From assembly GCA_964505195.1 (NCBI GenBank), contig CAZDGV010000005.1, positions 1 to 64,000 on the forward strand: a stretch of DNA of 64,000 nt, read 5' to 3'. This document shows, piece after piece, positions 25,601 through 35,306 of this stretch; the first letter of the stretch is position 1, and the number at the start of each line of letters is the position of its first letter. This DNA is from CAZDGV01 sp964505195. Its GTDB lineage: Bacteria > Bacteroidota > Bacteroidia > Chitinophagales > Chitinophagaceae. Under the pieces are notes generated by a model, which was given only the letters and a program-made list of their open reading frames with translations, made no database searches and was not told the origin of the DNA. The position numbers and the translations under genes were made by a program.

Positions 25601-26836
25601 ATGAGCCACACTAATTCAATTCTTCGCAAGGCATTTTTGTTTCTTTTCGCAGTATTGTTTTTTCAGGAGGGTTTTGCACAGGATGGCAAGGCATTGTTCC
25701 AGGCCAATTGTGCTTCCTGTCATGCTGTAAATAAAAAACTTACCGGTCCTGCGCTTGCAGGTGTTGAAACCCGCGGCCCATGGGCTGATCGCAAGGAGCT
25801 TTATGCTTGGGTGAAAAATCCTGCCGGCTATGCCAAGGGCAACGAATATGCTGCCAACCTCATTAAAGAGTACAACGGAGTGCTGATGACGGCCTTCCCA
25901 TCTTTATCCGATGACGAGATTGGATCCATTATTGATTATGTAAACGCAGAAGCAAGTAAAAAGCCCGATGCGGCTTCACCTGCGGCAGCTGAGGAAGCAC
26001 CAAAAGAAGACAGTTCTCTGTTGTTTGGTGTTTTAACCCTGGTATTGGCCATCGTGGCACTGATTCTTTTGCAGATCAACAGCAATTTGCGCAAACTGAG
26101 TGATGATAAAGAAGGTATCCGCCGCGCAGAACCCGTTCCTTTTTATCGCAACAAAGCGTATATCGCTACATCTATTATTGTATTATTCCTTGTAGGGGGT
26201 TATTATACTATTCAGGGCGCTATTGGTTTGGGACGTCAGCAAAACTACCAGCCTGAACAGCCCATTTATTACTCACATAAAGTGCATGCCGGCATCAATC
26301 AAATTAACTGTTTGTATTGCCATGGCGGCGCAATGGAAGGCAAGCATGCCAACATTCCCAGCGTCAATGTGTGTATGAACTGTCACATGGCCATCAATGA
26401 ATACAATGGTCCCAAATTGTATGCGGAAGACGGTACAGAAATCAATGGTACAGCAGAAATCCAGAAATTATATGAATATGCCGGTTGGGATCCTGCTACC
26501 GGAAAATATACAGGTAATGGCAAGCCGATTGAGTGGGTAAAAATTCACAACCTGCCCGACCATGTTTACTTCAACCATGCCCAGCATACCAAGGCCGGCG
26601 GCGTTCAGTGTCAAACCTGTCATGGTGAAATACAAAACATGGGTGAAGTGTATCAGTTTTCCAGCTTAAGCATGGGTTGGTGTATTAACTGTCACCGCGA
26701 AACCAAAGTCAACTTTAAAGACAATGGCTTCTACAGCATGTACGAAAAGTTTCATAACGATATTAAGAATGGCAAAATGGACAGTGTAACCGTTGAGAAA
26801 ATTGGCGGAACGGAGTGTCAGAAATGCCATTATTAA
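25601..26836 (+). CDS. actA: alternative complex III subunit A, multiheme cytochrome c with extra N-terminal monoheme domain
   Basis: Start 25601 gives a signal peptide (FLFLFAVLFFQEGFAQ) and a 411-residue protein. Six heme c motifs are present: CASCH (from residue 37) in an N-terminal monoheme domain, then, after two transmembrane helices (LLFGVLTLVLAIVALILL and ATSIIVLFLVGGYY), CLYCH, CMNCH, CQTCH, CINCH and CQKCH in the pentaheme part. The pentaheme part corresponds to ActA of alternative complex III, which passes electrons from the FeS subunit ActB toward cytochrome c or the oxidase in the periplasm. The N-terminal domain adds a sixth heme and may act as the tethered electron carrier. First gene of the operon. 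Confidence 0.9.
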   Translation: MSHTNSILRKAFLFLFAVLFFQEGFAQDGKALFQANCASCHAVNKKLTGPALAGVETRGPWADRKELYAWVKNPAGYAKGNEYAANLIKEYNGVLMTAFPSLSDDEIGSIIDYVNAEASKKPDAASPAAAEEAPKEDSSLLFGVLTLVLAIVALILLQINSNLRKLSDDKEGIRRAEPVPFYRNKAYIATSIIVLFLVGGYYTIQGAIGLGRQQNYQPEQPIYYSHKVHAGINQINCLYCHGGAMEGKHANIPSVNVCMNCHMAINEYNGPKLYAEDGTEINGTAEIQKLYEYAGWDPATGKYTGNGKPIEWVKIHNLPDHVYFNHAQHTKAGGVQCQTCHGEIQNMGEVYQFSSLSMGWCINCHRETKVNFKDNGFYSMYEKFHNDIKNGKMDSVTVEKIGGTECQKCHY

Positions 26837-26893
26837 TCATCTACGGTTTTTGAAATAATCAACGTAATCAGCAAAATCAGCACACTAGCAATT

Positions 26894-29800
26894 ATGAGCA
26901 AGAAATATTGGCAAAGTTTCGGAGAGCTGAATGATACCAAAGCTTATCAGGAAGAAGCGAATAATGAGTTTCGTGAAGAGCTTCCTTTTGAGCTAGAAGA
27001 AAAAGGCAATCAAACGCCCCGTCGTGACTTCTTGAAATATCTGGGCTTCAGCACTGCTGCTGCCACGCTGGCGGCCAGCTGTGAAATGCCCGTAAAGAAA
27101 GCCATTCCCTTTCTGAATAAGCCCGCCGATATTGTTCCCGGCGCAGCCAATTGGTATGCTACCAGTTTTGTACTGGATGGTGATGCCATTCCGGTGTTGG
27201 CGAAAGTAAGAGACGGTCGCCCCATCAAAATAGAAGGTAACGATATCGCCTATACGAAGGGCGGTACTTCTTCCCGTGTACAGGCATCTGTGCTGAGCTT
27301 GTACGATACTGCACGCATCCGCTTCCCCATGGAAAATGCGGGCGGTGCACTGAAAGAAGCACCAACTTATGAGGCGGTTGATGCTAAAATCATAAACGCC
27401 CTTGCCGGTAATAACGGAAAGCAGGTCGTATTACTTACTTCCACCATTAATTCTCCCTCTTTACTTGCTGCAATCGATCTTTTCAAGGCTAAATACAATG
27501 CAAAGCATATAGTGTATGATGCAGTTTCATACAGCGGAATGTTGTTGGCCAACGAAGCAAGCTTCGGAAAGAAAGCCATTCCTACATACCATTTCGATCA
27601 AGCGGATGTGATTGTAAGTTTTGGCGCCGATTTCCTCGGTTCATGGCTCAATAGCGTCGAATATGCTAAGCAATATGCTGGTGGTCGTCGCATCAATGAG
27701 AAGAATCCGACGATGAATCGCCATATTCAGTTTGAAAGCATGTACAGCATGACAGGTGCCAATGCCGATGAGCGTTATGTTCACCGCCCCAGCGAAATGA
27801 GTGCTGTATTATTAAATCTTTATGCAAAGTTGGGCGGTGCTGTGAATGCCCCTGCCATTGCCGATAAGCGCGTTGCAGATGGCATTGAGCAAACAGCCAA
27901 GGCGTTGCTTGCTGCATCAGGAAAAGCGCTGGTGGTTTGCGGAAGCAATGATGTGAATGCGCAGATACTTGTAAATGCCATCAACGATAAAATCGGTGCC
28001 AACGGGAAAACGATCAACTGGGCACATCCGCTCCAGTTCCGCAAAGGCATTGATGCTGAATTTGAACAACTTGTTGCTGATATGAAAGCAGGCAACGTAG
28101 GTGCCTTGTTGATACATGGTGCTAACCCTGCTTACACTTACCGCAACGCTGAAGCATTTATTGCCGGCCTTGAAAAAGTGAACCTCACGGTTTCCTTCAA
28201 CGAGCGGGAAGATGAAACTACTGAGCGCTGCAAATTCGTATTACCCGACCATCATTACCTTGAAAGCTGGGGTGATGCGGAAGGCAAAGCAGGATTCGTA
28301 TCATTTGTACAGCCTACCATCCACCCGCTTTTCAAAACACGTGCTTTTGGTACATCACTTTTAAAGTGGAGTGGTAATGAGGCCGACTACGAAACCTATT
28401 TTAAAAACTACTGGACTTCTAAACTCGGAAGTCAGTCTGCATTCGATAAAGCACTGCAGGATGGCATACTCGAGCCCACCACACCTGCTGTAAGCGGAGC
28501 ATCCTTTAACGGAGCTGCCCTTGGCGCTGCCATTCAAAAACTCAGCGCTGCTAAGAAAAACGCTAACACCGAACTGGTACTTTATCAAAAAGTTAGCATC
28601 GGCGATGGTAAGATGGCGAACAACCCTTGGCTACAGGAAGTGCCCGATCCCATCACGCGTGCTTGCTGGGACAACTACGCCATGGTTTCGCCTGCAATGG
28701 CAAAATCTTGGGGTGTGGAAGCGAATGATACCTATGAGGTAAATCCTAAGAAACCCGTTATCAGTATTAAGGCCAATGGCAAAGAAGTGAAACTTCCGCT
28801 GTTGATTATTCCCGGCATGCAAGCCAATACTATTGCAGTAGCAGTAGGATATGGTCGCAGTGAAAAAGTTGGCCGTGCTGCGAAAGGAGTAGGACAAAAT
28901 GTATATCCTTTAGCCGGCTTCAACGGCACCGTAGAGTATAGTGCTGTAGATGTAGTGGCTGCGAAAACAGAAGAACTGTTTCCGATCGCACAAATGCAAA
29001 CACATAACCGCTATGAAGGTCGTGTGGAAGTGGTGAAAGAAACCAGTCTTGATAAGTTTATCAAAGACAGAGAAATTTTTGTAAAAGAGCGGGAAGAGCA
29101 TTTGAAGTCTTATGGAGGCGTGAAAGATTTCGAAAAAGAAGGCACGCTATATCCCGTATTTGATAAGCCCGGCATTAAGTGGGGCATGAGCATCGACCTG
29201 AACACCTGTACCGGCTGTCACGCTTGCGTGGTGGCATGTAATGCCGAGAACAACGTATCGGTGGTAGGTAAAAAGCAGGTGATGAAATATCACGATATGC
29301 ATTGGTTGCGTATCGATCGCTATTTCAGCGGTGATCCTGAAAATCCGGATGTGGTTTTCCAGCCCATGCTTTGTCAGCATTGCGACAACGCACCTTGCGA
29401 AAACGTTTGTCCGGTTGCAGCTACCAACCATAGCTCTGAAGGGTTAAACCAAATGACGTATAACCGTTGTATTGGTACGCGTTACTGCGCCAATAACTGT
29501 CCTTATAAAGTACGCCGCTTCAACTGGGCCGACTGGAACGGAAGCGACAGCTTCAAAAACAACCAGAAGCCGCTTGTGGAAGAAGGCTGGATGGATGAAG
29601 TAGTGCTCGATATGAACGAGGACCTTACCCGTATGGTGCTCAACCCTGATGTTACTGTTCGCAGTCGCGGTGTAATTGAGAAATGTTCTTTCTGCGTTCA
29701 GCGCTTACAGGAAGCTAAGCTAACTGCCAAGAAAGAGAGCCGCCCGATGGTTGACAGCGACATCAAAACTGCTTGTCAGCAGGCTTGTCCTTCAGGCGCC

Positions 29801-30016
29801 ATTGTATTCGGAAATGTAAACGATAAAGAAAGCCATATACATCAACTGCGTACGGAAGAAGCGAAGAATCGCACTTTCTATGCGTTAGAGCATTTGCATG
29901 TGTTGCCCAACGTTGGCTACCTGGCGAAGGTTAGAAATACCGATCGCAAGGTAGGAGATGAGCCGCATGGCGGCGCACATCACGAGGCGCATGAAACAAC
30001 TGCAGCAACGCACTAA
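26894..30016 (+). CDS. actB: alternative complex III subunit B, molybdopterin-fold and iron-sulfur protein
   Basis: A 1040-residue protein with a twin-arginine signal (PRRDFLKYLG, residues 42-51) followed by a possible lipobox (AASC, Cys63). Residues ~100-730 have the fold of molybdopterin oxidoreductases (QADVIVSFGADFLGSW, LLIHGANPAYTYRN, LESWGDAEGKAGF), which in ActB carries no cofactor. From residue ~772 four Cys groups form the ferredoxin module: CTGCHACVVAC, CQHCDNAPCENVCP, CIGTRYCANNCP and CSFCVQ with CQQACP at about 960, giving three [4Fe-4S] and one [3Fe-4S] site in known complexes. It relays electrons from menaquinol at ActC to ActA. Folded in the cytoplasm and exported by Tat. Operon position 58 bases after actA. 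Confidence 0.94.
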   Translation: MSKKYWQSFGELNDTKAYQEEANNEFREELPFELEEKGNQTPRRDFLKYLGFSTAAATLAASCEMPVKKAIPFLNKPADIVPGAANWYATSFVLDGDAIPVLAKVRDGRPIKIEGNDIAYTKGGTSSRVQASVLSLYDTARIRFPMENAGGALKEAPTYEAVDAKIINALAGNNGKQVVLLTSTINSPSLLAAIDLFKAKYNAKHIVYDAVSYSGMLLANEASFGKKAIPTYHFDQADVIVSFGADFLGSWLNSVEYAKQYAGGRRINEKNPTMNRHIQFESMYSMTGANADERYVHRPSEMSAVLLNLYAKLGGAVNAPAIADKRVADGIEQTAKALLAASGKALVVCGSNDVNAQILVNAINDKIGANGKTINWAHPLQFRKGIDAEFEQLVADMKAGNVGALLIHGANPAYTYRNAEAFIAGLEKVNLTVSFNEREDETTERCKFVLPDHHYLESWGDAEGKAGFVSFVQPTIHPLFKTRAFGTSLLKWSGNEADYETYFKNYWTSKLGSQSAFDKALQDGILEPTTPAVSGASFNGAALGAAIQKLSAAKKNANTELVLYQKVSIGDGKMANNPWLQEVPDPITRACWDNYAMVSPAMAKSWGVEANDTYEVNPKKPVISIKANGKEVKLPLLIIPGMQANTIAVAVGYGRSEKVGRAAKGVGQNVYPLAGFNGTVEYSAVDVVAAKTEELFPIAQMQTHNRYEGRVEVVKETSLDKFIKDREIFVKEREEHLKSYGGVKDFEKEGTLYPVFDKPGIKWGMSIDLNTCTGCHACVVACNAENNVSVVGKKQVMKYHDMHWLRIDRYFSGDPENPDVVFQPMLCQHCDNAPCENVCPVAATNHSSEGLNQMTYNRCIGTRYCANNCPYKVRRFNWADWNGSDSFKNNQKPLVEEGWMDEVVLDMNEDLTRMVLNPDVTVRSRGVIEKCSFCVQRLQEAKLTAKKESRPMVDSDIKTACQQACPSGAIVFGNVNDKESHIHQLRTEEAKNRTFYALEHLHVLPNVGYLAKVRNTDRKVGDEPHGGAHHEAHETTAATH

Positions 30017-30104
30017 GCAGTAAATATGTTTTTCAACCGAACGAAACAAACAACATCAAACAAAACTTGCAGTCGCACACTGAAAGTTCAAAGCACAGAA
30101 TAGT

Positions 30105-31547
30105 ATGTCATTATTAAAGTACGAATCACAGATCAGGGAACCACTGGTGGATGGATCAAAAACCTACGCCGATGTAACGGCCGACATCTGCAGACCCGTA
30201 GAAACCAAACCCACACGCATGTGGTGGATTGGATTTTTAATATCTGCATCGCTGCTGCTCTTCGGTGTGTACAGTGTTTATCGTGAAGTGACTTATGGTA
30301 TTGGTCAGTGGAACCTGAACAAAACTATCGGATGGGGTTGGGATATCACCAACTTCGTATGGTGGGTAGGGATTGGTCACGCGGGAACCCTTATCTCTGC
30401 GATTCTCTTGCTTTTCCGCCAGGGCTGGCGTACAGGTGTAAACCGTGCTGCAGAAGCCATGACTATTTTCGCGGTTATGTGTGCCGGTCAGTTTCCGGTA
30501 TGGCATATGGGTCGTGTATGGATGGCGTTTTTTGTATTGCCTTATCCCAACACGCGCGGACCTTTGTGGGTAAACTTCAACTCTCCCCTGCTTTGGGATG
30601 TATTCGCCATCTCTACTTATTTCACGGTATCGCTTCTGTTCTGGTATAGTGGTCTGATTCCTGATATGGCTACGCTGCGCGATCGCGCCAAAGAAAAATG
30701 GGCAAAGGCATTTTACGGCGTTGCTTCTTTCGGTTGGACAGGCTCGACCAAACACTGGCAGCGTCATGAATCACTTTCTCTGGTGCTTGCGGGCTTAAGT
30801 ACGCCGCTGGTACTTTCAGTACACACCATCGTATCGTTCGACTTTGCCACTTCCGTTATTCCGGGCTGGCATACCACCATCTTCCCTCCTTACTTCGTTG
30901 CAGGTGCGATCTTCTCTGGCTTTGCTATGGTGCAAACGCTGATGCTGATTACACGTAAGGTGATGCAGCTGGAAGATTATATCACATTATCACATATTGA
31001 AAATATGAACAAGGTGATTGTGCTCACCGGTTCCATCGTGGGTTGCGCCTATATTACCGAATTGTTCATGGCATGGTATGGCGCCAACCAATATGAATAT
31101 GCAGCTTTTTACAAGTTTCGTATTGCAGGTCCTTATGGCTGGAGCTACTGGCTGATGATGACCTGTAACGTAATTTCTCCACAGCTGTTCTGGTTTAAGA
31201 AGCTGCGCAGAAATATCGCATTTACGTTTATCATGAGCGTTGTGGTAAATATTGGTATGTGGTTTGAGCGTTTTGTAATCATTGTTACTTCGCTGTACCG
31301 CGACTATCTCCCATCATCATGGAGTACATATTACACTCCTTCTATTTGGGAGATTGGTTTCTACCTCGGTTCTTTCGGATTGTTCTTCACCTGCTATTTC
31401 CTCTTCTCTAAATATTTCCCTGTAATTGCCATTGCTGAAATCAAACATGTACTCAAGCGTTCAGGGGAAAGCTATAAGGAGCAAATGGGAAATATTGAAG
31501 AAGAGAGTCTAGAGAAGTTTGTAGAAAAATCGCATCACGCACACTAA
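30105..31547 (+). CDS. actC: alternative complex III subunit C, NrfD-like quinol-binding membrane protein
   Basis: A 480-residue integral membrane protein with about ten helices of the NrfD/PsrC family. Diagnostic phrases are FVWWVGIGHAGTLISAILLL, GRVWMAFFVLPYPNTRGPLW, and LSVHTIVSFDFATSVIPGWH. In alternative complex III this subunit oxidises menaquinol near its periplasmic side and hands electrons to ActB; conserved His and Asp residues in these segments are the quinol-site candidates. It lies 88 bases after actB in the same operon. ActF (32861-34144) is its structural homologue. Confidence 0.94.
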   Translation: MSLLKYESQIREPLVDGSKTYADVTADICRPVETKPTRMWWIGFLISASLLLFGVYSVYREVTYGIGQWNLNKTIGWGWDITNFVWWVGIGHAGTLISAILLLFRQGWRTGVNRAAEAMTIFAVMCAGQFPVWHMGRVWMAFFVLPYPNTRGPLWVNFNSPLLWDVFAISTYFTVSLLFWYSGLIPDMATLRDRAKEKWAKAFYGVASFGWTGSTKHWQRHESLSLVLAGLSTPLVLSVHTIVSFDFATSVIPGWHTTIFPPYFVAGAIFSGFAMVQTLMLITRKVMQLEDYITLSHIENMNKVIVLTGSIVGCAYITELFMAWYGANQYEYAAFYKFRIAGPYGWSYWLMMTCNVISPQLFWFKKLRRNIAFTFIMSVVVNIGMWFERFVIIVTSLYRDYLPSSWSTYYTPSIWEIGFYLGSFGLFFTCYFLFSKYFPVIAIAEIKHVLKRSGESYKEQMGNIEEESLEKFVEKSHHAH

Positions 31548-31576
31548 ACGCATTTAAGAACTCTGAAAACGAAGAT

Positions 31577-32170
31577 ATGTCAGTAAAAAAATTTGTAGTC
31601 GGCAGTTTTGATGAAGAAAAAGTGCTGTTCCCTGCAGTAAAGCAAGTGCGCAAGGCGGGGTATAAAATTCACGATGTTTACACGCCTTTTCCGATTCATG
31701 GACTCGACAAGGTGATGGGGTTGCGTGATACCAGCTTGCATACAGCAGGTTTTATTTATGGAATCACCGGCACTACAACAGCGCTTAGCTTTATGAGCTG
31801 GGTATTCACTAAAGACTGGCCTTTGAATATTGGCGGTAAACCCTATTTACCATTGCCCGCATTCATTCCCATTGCTTTTGAATTGACAGTACTTTTTGCT
31901 GCGGTAGGTATGGTGCTTACTTTCTGCTACCTCTGCCAGCTTGCGCCTTTTGTTAAGAAGCATCATTTTAGTTTGCGTGCAACCGACGACCTGATGGTGA
32001 TGGCCATTGAAGTGACTTCTAAAACCAATGTAGAAGAAGCCAAAGCATTTTTGTCTGCCCAGGGTGCTTCTGATGTGCATGTGCAGGAAGCAGAAACCGG
32101 CTGGTGGTTGGGCAGATACGACAAAGCCAGCAAATTGTATCAAGAAAAAAACGAAACTGTAATCGGATAA
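31577..32170 (+). CDS. actD: alternative complex III subunit D (DUF3341 membrane protein)
   Basis: A 197-residue protein with two central membrane helices (AGFIYGITGTTTALSFMSWVF and IPIAFELTVLFAAVGMVLTF). The N-terminal cytoplasmic part (VYTPFPIHGLDKVMGLRDT) and the C-terminal ferredoxin-like segment (EEAKAFLSAQGASDVHVQEA) match DUF3341, the ActD family. It is a non-redox structural subunit flanking ActC and ActF. Gap of 29 bases to actC and 10 to actE. Confidence 0.92.
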   Translation: MSVKKFVVGSFDEEKVLFPAVKQVRKAGYKIHDVYTPFPIHGLDKVMGLRDTSLHTAGFIYGITGTTTALSFMSWVFTKDWPLNIGGKPYLPLPAFIPIAFELTVLFAAVGMVLTFCYLCQLAPFVKKHHFSLRATDDLMVMAIEVTSKTNVEEAKAFLSAQGASDVHVQEAETGWWLGRYDKASKLYQEKNETVIG

Positions 32171-32180
32171 TTGAAACCAG

Positions 32181-32831
32181 ATGCGTAACCAACAAATTGT
32201 ATTCAAGGTGTTTACTGCAGTAGTGCTTGCTGGCATGATTTCATGCAGCAGTGAAGTGCGCCGTACGCCCGGAAAAATTTATGTACCCGATATGGCCTAT
32301 AGCCGTGCTGTAGAAACCTATGCGGATCACAGCTATTTAAAAGATCAGGGTATTCGTTATGATGCAACACCTGTAGCAGGAACAGTGAAGCGTGGTGGCA
32401 TGGCACAGTTTCCGCTTTCTATGGATAAGCCCGGCGACACCGTAAATTATTTTGCATCACGCCAGATTGAGAACCCTGTTACGTCGCTTAATGAAAAACA
32501 ACTGACCGAAGCAGCTCGCCTGTATAATATTAACTGCGGTATCTGCCACGGTGAAAAGCTCGATGGTAACGGACCGATTTACAAAGGCGGCGAAGGTCCT
32601 TATCCCGCAAAGCCGGCTACCTTGGTAGGTGATGCAAAATATGAAAGCATGCCTGCAGGACAAATGATGTATTCATTAACCTATGGTAAAAACCTGATGG
32701 GAAGCTATGCTTCACAATTGAGTACCGAGCAGCGCTGGATGATTATTCATTACATAAAAGTTAAGCAAGGTAAAATTCAACCGCCGGCAGACAATGTTGC
32801 TGCTGATGCTGTTGCCAGCACTGAAAAATAA
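32181..32831 (+). CDS. actE: alternative complex III subunit E, monoheme cytochrome c lipoprotein
   Basis: A 216-residue protein with lipoprotein signal (VVLAGMISC, Cys about 21) and one heme motif CGICH (ICHGEKLDGNGPIYKGGEGP, about residue 115). Methionine ligands could come from PAGQMMYSLTYG or KNLMGSYAS. It is the monoheme ActE, anchored to the outer face of the inner membrane and able to pass electrons to the terminal oxidase. The linker before the heme domain (RTPGKIYVPDMAYSRAVETY) is typical of the family. Ten bases after actD. Confidence 0.92.
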   Translation: MRNQQIVFKVFTAVVLAGMISCSSEVRRTPGKIYVPDMAYSRAVETYADHSYLKDQGIRYDATPVAGTVKRGGMAQFPLSMDKPGDTVNYFASRQIENPVTSLNEKQLTEAARLYNINCGICHGEKLDGNGPIYKGGEGPYPAKPATLVGDAKYESMPAGQMMYSLTYGKNLMGSYASQLSTEQRWMIIHYIKVKQGKIQPPADNVAADAVASTEK

Positions 32832-32860
32832 TTTACAAACACAGAATAAAAGATATAGCG

Positions 32861-34144
32861 ATGCAACTGAAAGAAACATTTGAAGCGCCCTCGGGAATGA
32901 AAAAGTGGTCGTATGGACTGATGGGCGTTGGTTTGCTCACCCTGGTGCTTGGAATTATTTTCCTGCATCCTTTTGCAGCTCATCATGGAGGCAGCGAAAC
33001 AGATCCTGCATCATATGGTGCAACCAAATTTTGGATGGCACTCATGCACAATGGTATTTATTTCTTTCTCATTACGGTTGCCAGCTTCTTCTTTGTTTCG
33101 GTTACCACCCTGGCACAGGGCGGATGGCAGCAATCGTTCCGCAGGGTGCCTGAGGCCATTTCCGGCTTTATGAATATTGGCGGACCAATCGTATTGATTA
33201 TTTTACTCGGTTATGTGTGGCTTTCGCCCGATCATTATATTTATCATTGGAAAGATGCAGAGCATGTAAAGCATGATCCAATCTTGAATTGGAAAGCGGG
33301 ATTCCTGAATCCTACCATGTACACTTTGTTTTCTGTAGTTTCAGTGGCTGGTTTCTGGTTCTTCCGATATCTGTTCCGCAAAAACTCTATTGCAGAAGAT
33401 ATGGCTCAGCGTGGAGATCAGCGCTTTTACTGGAAGTCGATCATTATTGTAGCGGCTTTTCTGGTATTGTATGGTCTTACTGTAATGTCAACCCTTCCCT
33501 GGCAGTGGCTCATGAGCATTGATGCACACTGGTATTCTACTATGTACAGCTGGTACACTTTTGCAAGCAGCTGGGTGGCCGGTATCTCACTCATGTTGCT
33601 GTTCATTGTATTTCTGAAAAACCACGGCTACCTTGAACTGGTAAACGAGGAGCATATTCATGATATCGGAAAATTCATGTTTGCATTCTCTGTTTTTTGG
33701 ACTTACCTCTGGTTTTCACAGTACATGCTTATCTGGTATTCCAACCAGCCGGAGGAAACAGAATATTTCATCGATCGTATTGGCGCCGGCGGTAAAGGCG
33801 GTGCTTTCAAAGCAATTTTTTTGCTAAACATTATTATCAATTTCCTTGCTCCTTTGTTGATACTCATGCGTCGTAGTTCGAAAAGAAATTATACAACCAT
33901 CACACTGATGGCGGTAATCATCATTTTCGGACACTGGCTTGATTTTTATCAGATGATCACTCCTGGTCCGCTGAAAAAGCTGGGTCAGGAAGCTAACTCC
34001 TTCAGCCATTTCCTGTTTAGTCTTGGCATCGCAGCCGGGTTTTTAGGATTGGTTATTTGGAGTACGGCAAAATACCTGGGTAAAGCGTCGTTGGTTCCAA
34101 AGAACCACCCGCTGATCAAGGAAAGTGTGATTCATCATACATAA
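32861..34144 (+). CDS. actF: alternative complex III subunit F, second NrfD-like membrane subunit
   Basis: A 427-residue polytopic protein with ten hydrophobic segments, homologous in layout to ActC. Segments such as MALMHNGIYFFLITVASFFFV, FWTYLWFSQYMLIWYSNQPE and IFGHWLDFYQMITPGP mark the ActF (quinol:cytochrome c oxidoreductase quinone-binding subunit 2) family. It probably gives structural support and perhaps proton transfer; a quinone site here is debated in the family. Last act gene, 56 bases before the oxidase subunit II gene. Confidence 0.92.
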   Translation: MQLKETFEAPSGMKKWSYGLMGVGLLTLVLGIIFLHPFAAHHGGSETDPASYGATKFWMALMHNGIYFFLITVASFFFVSVTTLAQGGWQQSFRRVPEAISGFMNIGGPIVLIILLGYVWLSPDHYIYHWKDAEHVKHDPILNWKAGFLNPTMYTLFSVVSVAGFWFFRYLFRKNSIAEDMAQRGDQRFYWKSIIIVAAFLVLYGLTVMSTLPWQWLMSIDAHWYSTMYSWYTFASSWVAGISLMLLFIVFLKNHGYLELVNEEHIHDIGKFMFAFSVFWTYLWFSQYMLIWYSNQPEETEYFIDRIGAGGKGGAFKAIFLLNIIINFLAPLLILMRRSSKRNYTTITLMAVIIIFGHWLDFYQMITPGPLKKLGQEANSFSHFLFSLGIAAGFLGLVIWSTAKYLGKASLVPKNHPLIKESVIHHT

Positions 34145-34200
34145 GAGCAATAAGAAAAGAGAAAACTTAAGAGACAGAAACGATAAATACAAAAGTTGGT

Positions 34201-35265
34201 ATGACAACAACTACCTATTTAGTAATTGCAGCCGCCATTTTGGTGTTTGTGGTAATTTTTCAAATTGCCAAAGCCAGTGAATATGTAAGTGTGCTGAAAG
34301 GAGAGGATCAGGCAAGAAAGCAGTCCAATAAAATCAATGCTGCCCTCTTGCTGGGCTTCATGATCTTTGGACTTATTGGAGTATGGTATTGCAATAAAAT
34401 TCTTTTTAAGCAAACCTTATTTCCGCAGGGTTCCGCTTCTGTAGAAGGCGAAAAGATCGATGAGATGCTTTGGATGACCATTGCTGTTACCGGTGTAGTA
34501 TTCATTATTACACAGGTGCTGCTGTTTTATTTCGCCTGGAAGTATCAGGAAAAAGAAGGACGTACATCTTACTATTTCCCGCACAATAATAAGCTGGAAG
34601 TAATTTGGACAGTTGTACCAGCCATCGCACTTACTGTATTGGTGGTATACGGACTTAAATTTTGGTTTCAGATTACAGCCGATGCTCCCAAAGGTGCTAT
34701 GACGGTTGAAATTGTGGGCAAGCAGTTCGGTTGGATTATGCGCTATCCGGGTAAAGACGGTAAGTTTGGAAAGACCTATTTCAGAAATATCAACGACGAG
34801 CAAAATAATTCTTTGGGTCAGATCTGGGATGATCAGGCCAATTTCGATGATGTCGTAACTACTCAAACTATGTATATCGTGAAAGGTCGTCCGGTAAAAC
34901 TCATCATCGGCAGCCGCGATGTAATTCACGATGTGGGTTTGTCGCATTTCCGAATGAAAATGGATGCTGTTCCCGGTATTCCCACTACGCTCTGGTTTAC
35001 GCCTAAGTACACTACTAAAGAAATGAAACAGCGTACAGGAAACCCAGATTTTCTTTATGAAATTTCATGCGATCAGATGTGCGGAAACGGACATTATTCC
35101 ATGAAGGGAATTATTGAAGTAGTAACACAGGAAGAATTTGATTTGTGGATGGCCAAGCAAAAGCCAAATTATTACGTGGCATTCCCCGACAAAGATCCTT
35201 CCACCCAACCGGCGGTGCCTGCTGCAGATACAACGCAGCGCGCCATCGCATCGGCTAAATTTTAA
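34201..35265 (+). CDS. coxB: cytochrome c oxidase subunit II (CuA protein)
   Basis: A 354-residue protein with three hydrophobic stretches near the N-terminus, the last two being the usual hairpin (MTIAVTGVVFIITQVLLFYF and VIWTVVPAIALTVLVVYGLK). The periplasmic cupredoxin domain has the binuclear CuA ligands: His243 (HDVGLSH), then Cys290, Cys294, His298 and Met301 in CDQMCGNGHYSM. No CXXCH follows, so it is not a caa3-type subunit with its own heme c; electrons must come from ActE or the ActA heme domain. The extra N-terminal helix and a Pro/Ala-rich tail are Bacteroidota features. Located directly after actF. Confidence 0.95.
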   Translation: MTTTTYLVIAAAILVFVVIFQIAKASEYVSVLKGEDQARKQSNKINAALLLGFMIFGLIGVWYCNKILFKQTLFPQGSASVEGEKIDEMLWMTIAVTGVVFIITQVLLFYFAWKYQEKEGRTSYYFPHNNKLEVIWTVVPAIALTVLVVYGLKFWFQITADAPKGAMTVEIVGKQFGWIMRYPGKDGKFGKTYFRNINDEQNNSLGQIWDDQANFDDVVTTQTMYIVKGRPVKLIIGSRDVIHDVGLSHFRMKMDAVPGIPTTLWFTPKYTTKEMKQRTGNPDFLYEISCDQMCGNGHYSMKGIIEVVTQEEFDLWMAKQKPNYYVAFPDKDPSTQPAVPAADTTQRAIASAKF

Positions 35266-35306
35266 ACAGACTATCTTGTCAATATAAAGCGCACAAAGAC
35301 AAAAGT

